This document shows positions 23,672-31,409 of a stretch of DNA of 64,000 nucleotides, in pieces. Position 1 is the stretch's first letter, and the number at the start of each line of letters is the position of its first letter. A program made the translations under genes and the position numbers. The stretch covers positions 744,001 to 808,000 of the forward strand of contig JAXMBC010000001.1 of the NCBI GenBank assembly GCA_046350055.1, read 5' to 3'. The DNA comes from JAEUIE01 sp046350055 (GTDB lineage Bacteria; Planctomycetota; Planctomycetia; Gemmatales; HRBIN36). The notes below the pieces were generated by a model. The model did no database searches, was not told where the DNA came from, and saw nothing but the letters and a program-made list of their open reading frames with translations.

Positions 23672-25363
23672 ATGAGTGATGCGCATGTTGTTCCCCACGC
23701 TTCGCCTCTGGCACGGGTGTGGGAACTCGCCCAGTTTGAGAAAAGGGATATCTGGCTGGTGATTATCTATGCATTGGGCGTGGGTATCCTCAGCCTTGCT
23801 ACGCCCATCGTGGTGATGCTCGTAGTCAACACTACAGCCATGTCCTCGCTGACACAGCAACTGCTGGTACTGGTGATTGGATTACTGGTGGCTCTGGGCC
23901 TGGCTGCGGTGCTGCGTGTCCTGCAGATGGTGGTGGTGGAGTACATCCAGCAGCGGATATTCGTGCGAGTCGTGGGCGACCTGGCGTATCGTCTGCCACG
24001 TGTGGATGTGACCGCATTCGATGCAGCACATGGCCCGGAACTGGTGAATCGCTTCTTTGACGTGCTGACAGTGCAGAAATCCGCATCCACTCTTCTCATC
24101 GATGGACTCACCGTCATCCTGCAGATTGCCATCGGCATGCTGCTCCTGGGCTTCTATCACCAATACCTGCTGGGGTTTGACCTGTTTCTGATCTTCGGCA
24201 TGATTATCATCTATCTGCTCGGTATCGGGGCGATTCGCCGGGCGATTGTTGAGTCATATGCCAAGTATGCCGTGGCAAGCTGGATGGAAGAGATCGCCCG
24301 ACATCCCATTGCCTTCAAACTGGGGGGCGGACCCCGGCTGGCCCTGGAGAAAGCTGACACCCTGACCAGCGACTATCTGACTGCCCGTCAGAGTCATTTT
24401 CACATGGTCAAAAGACAGGTGGCGTTCTCCCTTGGATTGCAGGCAGCAGCCAATGGAATACTCCTGGCTGTCGGTGGGTACCTCGTTATTCAACAGCAGC
24501 TTTCCCTGGGTCAACTGGTGGCAGCTGAGATCGTCGTCAGCATGGTGGTCGCCTCCTTCACCAAGCTGGGAAAGCAGCTCGAAAGTTTCTACGATCTCGT
24601 GGCTGCGATCGACAAGCTGGGCCACTTGATGGATTTGCCGCTGGAACGGCAAACTGGACACGGTTTGCTCCCTGCCCGGCAGGGGGCGAGTGTGCTGTTT
24701 CATGAAGTCGGCTTCCATTATCCCGACAGTACGAAAATGGTGTTCCAGCAATTCAGCCATCGGATTGATGCTGGCGAACGGATAGCGCTGATTGGCCTGA
24801 ATGGTTCGGGGAAGACCACCCTGGCGGAACTGCTCTTTGGCCTGCGTGACCCCGACTATGGTCACATCGAAGTCAATTCGATGGACTTGCGAGATATCAG
24901 GCTGGAGGAATACCGGAACCAGGTGTCGCTGGTAACAGGTGTGGAGATTTTTGAAGGAACAATCCTGGACAACCTGAGGATGGGACGTGAATTTGATGTC
25001 TCTGACGTACGCCTGGCACTCCGGGAAGTGGATCTGCTGGATGACGTGCTGGCGTTACCGCAGGGATTGCAGACGGTGCTTGGCACTGGAGGCCGACCGC
25101 TCTCCCTGGGGCAGGCAAAGCGTCTGGTAATTGCCCGGGCTATTCTGGGCAAGCCTCAACTGCTGATTCTGGATGAGTCGCTGGATGATCTGGACGAGGC
25201 ATCGCGGCGAGTCGTGCTGCCTGTCGTACTGAACCGTCAAGCACCCTGGACCCTGATTGTGACTACGCATGCGACGGAGATCGCAGCGTTATGTGATCGG
25301 GCTATACAGTTGCCGGAGGGGAACAGCCCATCACCAAAAGTACTCAGCAGACTGGAGTCGTAA
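23672..25363 (+). CDS. ABC exporter, fused permease-ATPase (type I secretion-like)
   Basis: 563-residue half-transporter. The membrane domain is at about 20-325 with six helices; the ATPase at about 340-560 has Walker A GLNGSGKTT (about 375-383), Walker B LLILDES (about 496-502) with catalytic Glu, and H-loop TTHATE. Two normally conserved features deviate: the signature is LSLGQ instead of LSGGQ, and the Q-loop region reads SLVTGVEIFEG with no Gln. No C39 peptidase domain precedes the membrane part. Start ATG at 23672 with GGGA upstream. It overlaps no neighbour and is followed after 2 bp by a HlyD-type adaptor and then a TolC-type channel, a complete export set. Cargo not identified. Confidence 0.88.
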   Translation: MSDAHVVPHASPLARVWELAQFEKRDIWLVIIYALGVGILSLATPIVVMLVVNTTAMSSLTQQLLVLVIGLLVALGLAAVLRVLQMVVVEYIQQRIFVRVVGDLAYRLPRVDVTAFDAAHGPELVNRFFDVLTVQKSASTLLIDGLTVILQIAIGMLLLGFYHQYLLGFDLFLIFGMIIIYLLGIGAIRRAIVESYAKYAVASWMEEIARHPIAFKLGGGPRLALEKADTLTSDYLTARQSHFHMVKRQVAFSLGLQAAANGILLAVGGYLVIQQQLSLGQLVAAEIVVSMVVASFTKLGKQLESFYDLVAAIDKLGHLMDLPLERQTGHGLLPARQGASVLFHEVGFHYPDSTKMVFQQFSHRIDAGERIALIGLNGSGKTTLAELLFGLRDPDYGHIEVNSMDLRDIRLEEYRNQVSLVTGVEIFEGTILDNLRMGREFDVSDVRLALREVDLLDDVLALPQGLQTVLGTGGRPLSLGQAKRLVIARAILGKPQLLILDESLDDLDEASRRVVLPVVLNRQAPWTLIVTTHATEIAALCDRAIQLPEGNSPSPKVLSRLES

Positions 25364-25365
25364 CC

Positions 25366-26898
25366 ATGGCAACCACGCATTACGGCCATCCGCAACTCTT
25401 TACTGAAAATACCTTGAAAGCCGCCCGGCTGGCAGCAACGCCCCGTACCACTCGACTATGGTCACGGTATGTTCTTCTCGGCATTTGCATCTTGCCTGTA
25501 GTACTGCTCTTTGTTCCATGGACACAGACGGTGCATGGAACCGGTTCAGCGATCGCCTTCAACCAGGTGGAACGAGCACAGTTCCTGGTTTCCCCCATCG
25601 AAGGTCGGGTCAAGAAGTGGTACGTGGTGGAAGGGCAGCAGGTACGGGCGGGGCAGCGTATTGTCGAAATGGTTGACAATGATCCCAATCTTGAACGCCG
25701 GTTGCTGGAAGAAGAGCAGGCGATTCTGGATCGCCTGCGGGCTGCTGAAAACCGGGTACAGGAGATCGATTCGCGTATCCGCAATATTGCCAGTTCACGG
25801 GATCTGCAGCTCTCGGTAGGTGAAGGGTTTGTCCGTATTGAACTCAACCAACTGGAGAATGCACAACTGCAGGAAATAGAAGCCAAGACCGTCTCCGATG
25901 TGGCCGTCATCAACTATCAGCGAGTCAAGCGGTTGTTCGAAAACAATGATGGCTCGCTGGAATCGAAACGCAATCTGGAACTTGCCGAGCGTGACATGAG
26001 GGTCGCAGAGCAACGACTGCGGCAGGCTGGGCGGATCATCGAGATACGCAAGCAGTCGCTGCAGAACGCGAAAGACAATCTGGATCGCGTCCGTAAGGAT
26101 ATGGAAGCGATGATCAACTCGGAAAATGCCATCAAGCAATCAGCCATGGGCGAAGTGGCAACCATACGACGTGACCAGGCACAAATTGCAGTGCGCATTG
26201 CCAGGCAACGGGCGCAGTATGTGGATGCTCCGTGTGATGGGACAATCTGGCAGATCATGGCGAATGCGGAGAATGGGGGAATCCTGGTCAGACCCGGCGA
26301 ACGGCTGGCTCTCCTTGTGCCAGAAATTAAGAGGGATACCAAGGGTAGAAAAATCGTGATGGAGAAGGCCTTTCATGAACACACAGCTATGGCGCTATGG
26401 CTGAATCCCGCGTTGGGAATGAACCAGTTCAGTGATGTTCTGGGACTGGCTAGCCAGCTGATAGTCAAACAGCAGCGCTTTCCGTTGACAACAGCCGACC
26501 TCCCCGGTATCGTCGCCGTCCTTCAGATAGATGGCAATGATCTGCCACTGGTACGCGAGGGGGATCTAGTTCGGCTGCAATTTGAGGGATGGCCTGCGGT
26601 GCAATTCGTAGGCTGGCCTTCCGTTGCGGTCGGTACGTTTGGGGGGAAAGTCTTTCGCATCGATCCCAACGCTGATGCTAAAGGGAAGTTCCGCATCTTT
26701 GTGGAACCGAACCCGGAGGAGCAGCCCTGGCCGAACGAAGACTATCTGCGTCAGGGAGTACGGGCCCAGGGTTGGGTATTGCTCAACCGGGTCAGTGCGG
26801 GGTATGAACTCTGGCGTCAGATCAACGGTTTCCCTCCATTCCGCGAGATGCCTGAGAAATCGGGTACATCGTACTTCGGACCAGCGCAGCGGAAATAG
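25366..26898 (+). CDS. HlyD-family membrane fusion protein
   Basis: 510-residue periplasmic adaptor with one N-terminal transmembrane helix (about 30-50, VLLGICILPVVLLFVPW). It has a split lipoyl domain (SPIEGRVKKWYVVEGQQV near 80-97; YVDAPCDGTIWQIM near 285-298) and a long coiled coil between the halves (about 115-275, rich in Glu/Arg/Leu/Gln). A beta-barrel C-terminal region follows. It lies 2 bp after the ABC exporter and 9 bp before the TolC-like gene, so it must link inner and outer membrane parts of the same system. It is larger than the RND-type adaptor at 2137 and clearly of the HlyD/ABC type. Confidence 0.9.
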   Translation: MATTHYGHPQLFTENTLKAARLAATPRTTRLWSRYVLLGICILPVVLLFVPWTQTVHGTGSAIAFNQVERAQFLVSPIEGRVKKWYVVEGQQVRAGQRIVEMVDNDPNLERRLLEEEQAILDRLRAAENRVQEIDSRIRNIASSRDLQLSVGEGFVRIELNQLENAQLQEIEAKTVSDVAVINYQRVKRLFENNDGSLESKRNLELAERDMRVAEQRLRQAGRIIEIRKQSLQNAKDNLDRVRKDMEAMINSENAIKQSAMGEVATIRRDQAQIAVRIARQRAQYVDAPCDGTIWQIMANAENGGILVRPGERLALLVPEIKRDTKGRKIVMEKAFHEHTAMALWLNPALGMNQFSDVLGLASQLIVKQQRFPLTTADLPGIVAVLQIDGNDLPLVREGDLVRLQFEGWPAVQFVGWPSVAVGTFGGKVFRIDPNADAKGKFRIFVEPNPEEQPWPNEDYLRQGVRAQGWVLLNRVSAGYELWRQINGFPPFREMPEKSGTSYFGPAQRK

Positions 26899-26907
26899 AG
26901 GTCAGGA

Positions 26908-28479
26908 ATGCAGAAGGCATGGATGCCTGTGGTCGGCCTGGGAGCATTGAGTGCAGCAGGGTGTCTCACGCCCTGGTACACTCCGCCCCCTGCAGGTATC
27001 GTGCGAGAATTGTTACCACCTGCGGCCAATCCACCGGGGCCTGTTGCAGAAAGTTTACCGGTAGCGCCTGCGACTCGAGCGGGCAAGCCCCCTGCTCCGC
27101 TCAAGACAACAGGCACTCTGGAATTGACAGATGTCCTGCAGAGCGTGGACCAGGGATTTCCCCTGCTCCTGGCCATCCATGAAGAACGGACCATCGCCAG
27201 CGGTCAGCGACTGGCTGCTGAGGGCTTCTTTGATACCAACGTTTCCACACGTAACATTGTCTCCGAAGGCACCTATTCGAACAACCGCGTCGATGTGCTG
27301 GTAGAACAGGCGCTTCCGATGTATGGCATCAGCGTCTTCGGCGGGTATCGCAAATCGAGTGGCGACTTCCCCTCGTACTATGGTGATCGCAAGACAGCCG
27401 AGGCCGGTGAACTGCGTGGCGGCTTCATGCTGCCAGTGCTGCGGAACGGGCCCATTGATCGAGGCCGTGCCAGCCTGCGCCAAGCGCAGATCAGTGAGAA
27501 TCTTGCTGACCCGGTTATTCAGGCTGCACGCATCGGCTTTCTGCGTGCTGGTGCGGTAGCATACTGGTCCTGGGTAGCAGCCGGTGAACGATATCATGTG
27601 GAAGATGCACTGCTGAAACTGGCGCGTGACCGCCAGGAATTCATCGACAAGATCGTGAAGGCAGGTAACCGCCCTGAGCTGGAAGCCATCGATAATCGCC
27701 GGAGCATTGCGGAACGTGAAGGGCGACTGATTGCAGCGGAGCGCAGCCTGCAGCAGGCTGCGATTACTCTTTCCCTGTATTATCGTGATAGCGAGGGGCA
27801 TCCCGTCGTGCCCGGGGCGCAACAGTTGCCTTCAAACCTGCGACAGTTGAAGCCCATGCAACCCAAGTCTGAGCTGATCAAGCAGGATATAGAAACAGCG
27901 TTTGTCAATCGCCCAGAAATGAACCGCTTTGCCCTGCTGAAGGAACGCGTTGCTATCGACCTGCAACTGGCAGAGAACAGCAACCTGCCCACGCTGAATG
28001 GTGCACTGTTGGGCAGCCAGGAACTCGGCAAAGGCAAGCCAACCGCTGGTTCACCGTTCGATGAAGGCGGGGTGGAAGCCAGCTTTCTGCTGAGCATGCC
28101 GCTCCAGTTTCGCCAGGCCCGCGGCGAACAGCAGCGATACCGTGGGATCCTGATGCAATTGCAGATGCAGGAGCAGTTCCAGCGGGAGAACATCGGGGCG
28201 GAAGTGCAGGATGCAGTATCCAGCCTGGATCGCGCCTACGCCCGCATCCTGCGGGCGAGAGATGAGGCTGACATTGCAGCTCGGGTAGTGAGCCTGGAAA
28301 AGAAGCGGTTCGAAGAGGGTGCTGCAACCGTGCTGGAAGTAAATCTGCGGGAACTGGCAGCGGCTGATGCCCAGCGACGAGTGGTGGATGCACTGGCAGA
28401 CTACTTCCGTGCCACGGCAGACTACCGGGCGGCACTGGGGCTGGATGCCAGCCAGCCGCTTGAACCTCAGGCTAAATAG
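26908..28479 (+). CDS. TolC-family outer-membrane channel lipoprotein
   Basis: 523-residue outer-membrane efflux protein. The N-terminal signal ends with lipobox LSAAGC (Cys19), then a Pro-rich linker of about 45 residues, then two helical-barrel repeats. Visible are RAGAVAYWSWVAAGERYHVEDALL in the first half and the family-like KKRFEEGAATVLEVNLRE near the end. Third gene of the ABC exporter operon. Its last 8 bp overlap the end of the PAS gene on the other strand. ABC-type export rather than RND is inferred from its partners. Confidence 0.9.
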   Translation: MQKAWMPVVGLGALSAAGCLTPWYTPPPAGIVRELLPPAANPPGPVAESLPVAPATRAGKPPAPLKTTGTLELTDVLQSVDQGFPLLLAIHEERTIASGQRLAAEGFFDTNVSTRNIVSEGTYSNNRVDVLVEQALPMYGISVFGGYRKSSGDFPSYYGDRKTAEAGELRGGFMLPVLRNGPIDRGRASLRQAQISENLADPVIQAARIGFLRAGAVAYWSWVAAGERYHVEDALLKLARDRQEFIDKIVKAGNRPELEAIDNRRSIAEREGRLIAAERSLQQAAITLSLYYRDSEGHPVVPGAQQLPSNLRQLKPMQPKSELIKQDIETAFVNRPEMNRFALLKERVAIDLQLAENSNLPTLNGALLGSQELGKGKPTAGSPFDEGGVEASFLLSMPLQFRQARGEQQRYRGILMQLQMQEQFQRENIGAEVQDAVSSLDRAYARILRARDEADIAARVVSLEKKRFEEGAATVLEVNLRELAAADAQRRVVDALADYFRATADYRAALGLDASQPLEPQAK

Positions 28480-29386
28480 CAGCCAGTTGTTTGGCAGCAG
28501 CTGGCGATGAACTGACGGGTTCCAGTACGGGATCAGCCAGTGGCACCAGCTGGAAGACGTGATGCTGACCGAGCTTGGTGATGACATTCACAGGAACGAG
28601 TTTACCGTTGGCAATCTTGAGCCAGACGGTCAGGTTCTTCAGCTTGTTCTCGAGTAACTTTGCGTAGAACACCTTTGGTCCCATGCCGTGGGGCAGAGTC
28701 ACATCATTGCTGAGAAGAGCATCAGGTGGTTCAACCAGCAGCCTGGTCAATGTCTTATTCTGCAGTTCCGCAGCACTTTGCCCGATCAGCTTTTCAGCAG
28801 CGTTGTTCACGTAGTGTATCTTCAACTCCAGATCCGTGGCGATCAGGGGTAGCGGCATGTCTTTCATCAGCGTGGACAACGCCAGTTCGCGGGTACGAAG
28901 TGTCTGAAAGTTCTTGAGGTGGATGTGGTAGGTGGAGGAAAGCATCCGCCCCTCATCCTGATCGGGACAGGGTGGCGGGCTGAGATTGCAGGGCGGATTG
29001 AGTGGATGTGCCAGGGACGCCAGGGCATTGATCACATCATGCATGGTTTGCTTGAGCTGATAGCGACGCTCCGCCAGGCGGCGACAGAGTTCCATCGTCA
29101 GCGCAGCCATGGACCAGGGTGGAGGCTGTGCCCCTTTCCAGGCACCGACCAGTTGCTCAGCAGATTCGTCATTCTTCTGCAGTGCGAGGGTGATCTGATC
29201 GAGAGCATCCTGATGGCGACGGGGACCAATGGTGGCGACAAAAGTGATGATGAGGGAAATAGCTGCAGCCGAGATGGCAGCAAAGATCAACTGCCAGGAC
29301 ATGCCCACCATCCAGGCGGCACAAACAACCATGACGGTCGGCAACAACGCTGCCATCATTAACAGAATTCGTTTTGCACTACTCAT
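28472..29386 (-). CDS. Membrane protein with PAS domain, no output domain
   Basis: 304 residues: two N-terminal transmembrane helices (about 7-27 and 31-51), a helical linker, then a PAS domain at about 180-290 (STLMKDMPLPLIATDLELKI, INYVNNAA-like core seen as HYVNNAAEKLIGQSAAEL). The C-terminal tail is Pro/Ser/Ala-rich. No kinase, methyl-accepting, GGDEF or HTH part follows, so it may act as a sensor subunit passing its signal to a partner. It ends tail-to-tail with the TolC-like gene, sharing 8 bp. Partner unknown. Confidence 0.75.
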   Translation of the reverse strand: MSSAKRILLMMAALLPTVMVVCAAWMVGMSWQLIFAAISAAAISLIITFVATIGPRRHQDALDQITLALQKNDESAEQLVGAWKGAQPPPWSMAALTMELCRRLAERRYQLKQTMHDVINALASLAHPLNPPCNLSPPPCPDQDEGRMLSSTYHIHLKNFQTLRTRELALSTLMKDMPLPLIATDLELKIHYVNNAAEKLIGQSAAELQNKTLTRLLVEPPDALLSNDVTLPHGMGPKVFYAKLLENKLKNLTVWLKIANGKLVPVNVITKLGQHHVFQLVPLADPVLEPVSSSPAAAKQLAAI

Positions 29387-29570
29387 GCGCAGTTTATCGT
29401 CGTGGTGAGTATTCGATACGAAGGGGCGACAAGCAAAGTTAGCTTACGATAGGCACACTGTCCAACAGGTTTAATCAATTCACCCAGTCTACATGTCTTA
29501 CTAATGAGAATGTGGACGTATCGCGAGGTCTGAGGCCCCGGCTGACAACGTTCATCCCACGTCGCACCAG

Positions 29571-31016
29571 CTAACTTGCCCCGCCCTTCACGCGGCGATG
29601 CCCTTCAACACAACTGCCGCCGCTGGGGAGCATCTTCTGCGGGTTGCACAGGCCAGTGGGATTGAATGCCAGCCGCAAGCGAGTCATCATCTGCAGATCA
29701 GCCGGGCTGAACATCCTGGGCATGAGGTCGATCTTCTCGACGCCAATGCCATGTTCTCCAGTGACGCTGCCGCCCTGGACGATGCATTCTTCCAGTATTT
29801 CGTGGCTGGCAGCAAGCACACTTTTGACCTGGGCCGGGTCACGTTCATCGAAGAGCATGGTCGGATGCAGGTTGCCATCGCCGGCATGGAAGACGTTGGC
29901 GATCTTCACCGCGTGCTTCTCGCCGATCTCGCGAATCTTGCGGAGCATATAGGGCAGCTTAGTCCGGGGGACGACGCCATCCTGGGTGCAAAGGCTCGGC
30001 GCCAGGCGGCCCATCGCTCCAAACGCCTGCTTGCGGGCCTTCCACAAGAGCATCCGCTCCGCTTCGGTATGTGCTCGCCTTACTTCTCGAGCGTTGTTCT
30101 GCTTCGCGACCGCTTCGATGCGGTCAGCCTCCGCATCCAGCCCGGCTTCCAGTCCATCCACTTCCATGATGAGCACCGCTTCAGCATCAAGCGGGAAGCC
30201 AAAGTGGAATGCTTCTTCCAGAGCTCCCATAATGGGGCGGTCGATCATTTCCAACGCAGCCGGTACGATGCCTGCCGCGATGATACCACTGATGCAGTTA
30301 GTGGTATCATCGATGGAATCGAAAACGCCGAGCAAGGTACGAACGGCGGGCGGGTTGGGGGTGAGCTTCACCCAGATGCGGGTGACGATACCGAAGGTGC
30401 CCTCAGCCCCGACAATGGTACCGGTGAGATCGTAGCCGGGGTAGTTGCCGAGCGGGCCGCCAGTGACAACGACCTCGCCATTGGGAAGAACGAGTTCCAA
30501 ACCCAGCACATGGTTGACAGTGACCCCATACTTGAGCGTATGGGGGCCGCCAGAGTTGGTGGAGACATTGCCACCGATGGTGCAAGCCCCCTGGCTGCTG
30601 GGGTCAGGGGCAAAGTGCAGATTGTGCTGGGCGACATGACGAGTCAGCCAGAGGTTGACTACCCCCGGCTCGACAACGGCATACTGCTCTTCGACATTCA
30701 CTTCCAGAATGCGCTTCATGCGAGCCAGGGCAATCATCACACAGCCGGGTATGGAGAGCGTACCGCCCGCAAGACTCGTCCCTGCTCCACGAGGCACGAA
30801 CGGGATGCGGGCCTCGTGGCAAAGCTTGACGATGCCGACGACATCCTCGGTGTGGCGAGGGAAGACGACAACGCCGGGCTTGGTCTTTTCGATGGTGTAG
30901 CCATCGCATTCATAGGAAGCGAGATCGCTGGACGCGGTGAGGACATTGTCGCTACCCAGCAGTTGCTGCAACCGGGCGATGAACGCGGGAGTGACCGAGT
31001 GGTGTGGAGTGTTCAT
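29571..31016 (-). CDS. glcD: FAD-linked glycolate/lactate oxidase subunit GlcD
   Basis: Flavoprotein that oxidises 2-hydroxy acids, probably glycolate or D-lactate, 481 residues. The FAD-binding PCMH domain lies at about 45-220 with the typical PRGAGTSLAGGTLS, GACTIGGNVSTNSGGPHTLKYG and GAEGTFGIVT. The C-terminal FAD-oxidase domain (about 225-470) contains FHAGDGNLHPTMLFD and GEHGIGVEK, which hold conserved His/Glu residues. No glcE or glcF neighbours are present, so it may work as a single-subunit enzyme of the D-lactate dehydrogenase type. A long antisense reading frame overlaps it and is not considered real. Confidence 0.93.
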   Translation of the reverse strand: MNTPHHSVTPAFIARLQQLLGSDNVLTASSDLASYECDGYTIEKTKPGVVVFPRHTEDVVGIVKLCHEARIPFVPRGAGTSLAGGTLSIPGCVMIALARMKRILEVNVEEQYAVVEPGVVNLWLTRHVAQHNLHFAPDPSSQGACTIGGNVSTNSGGPHTLKYGVTVNHVLGLELVLPNGEVVVTGGPLGNYPGYDLTGTIVGAEGTFGIVTRIWVKLTPNPPAVRTLLGVFDSIDDTTNCISGIIAAGIVPAALEMIDRPIMGALEEAFHFGFPLDAEAVLIMEVDGLEAGLDAEADRIEAVAKQNNAREVRRAHTEAERMLLWKARKQAFGAMGRLAPSLCTQDGVVPRTKLPYMLRKIREIGEKHAVKIANVFHAGDGNLHPTMLFDERDPAQVKSVLAASHEILEECIVQGGSVTGEHGIGVEKIDLMPRMFSPADLQMMTRLRLAFNPTGLCNPQKMLPSGGSCVEGHRRVKGGAS

Positions 31017-31409
31017 AGGGGTCTCGTGTTCCGCGCATCGCTCTATCTGCCAAGGAGTTAGGACCTGTATCGTACAGCAGGTGCAGTGGTCTGCCTGCTG
31101 GCACCTTCAAGTGCTGCACCCCGTGTGCGCACCGTATCGCCTGTGCTGGTAATATGTTACGTCGATATCGTGCAAAGCATACTATTGCATCGATCGTGAT
31201 AATGGAAGTTGCGGTCATCCTCGTCACCGCGTGTGCGCGCCGCATCATCGTGGGTCATGAAGCAGATGTTACCAACTTCACCAGCACGATCGTCAGGTTG
31301 GCAACGCGGAAAGTGGTGCTTCGGCGCAGACCATCTCCGTGTACCAGTGGGGTTCACTCTCTCTTATGATAGGCATGTACACCAGGGTAATGACAAGTGA
31401 ACGGGTGGG
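31017..31409. other. Intergenic region, no gene seen (393 bp)
   Basis: Between the glcD start and the stop of the restriction-modification gene, both on the minus strand. Small frames here lack ribosome sites and family motifs. It must hold the glcD promoter; I could not identify a convincing one. A short imperfect stem (CAGCAGG near 31075 and CCTGCTG near 31093) is the only structure noticed. Confidence 0.6.

Noticed and set aside
29598..31061. 487-residue open frame antisense to glcD
   Set aside because: It lies wholly opposite a well-matched flavoprotein gene and has no family motif or ribosome site; high-GC codon use creates such frames.
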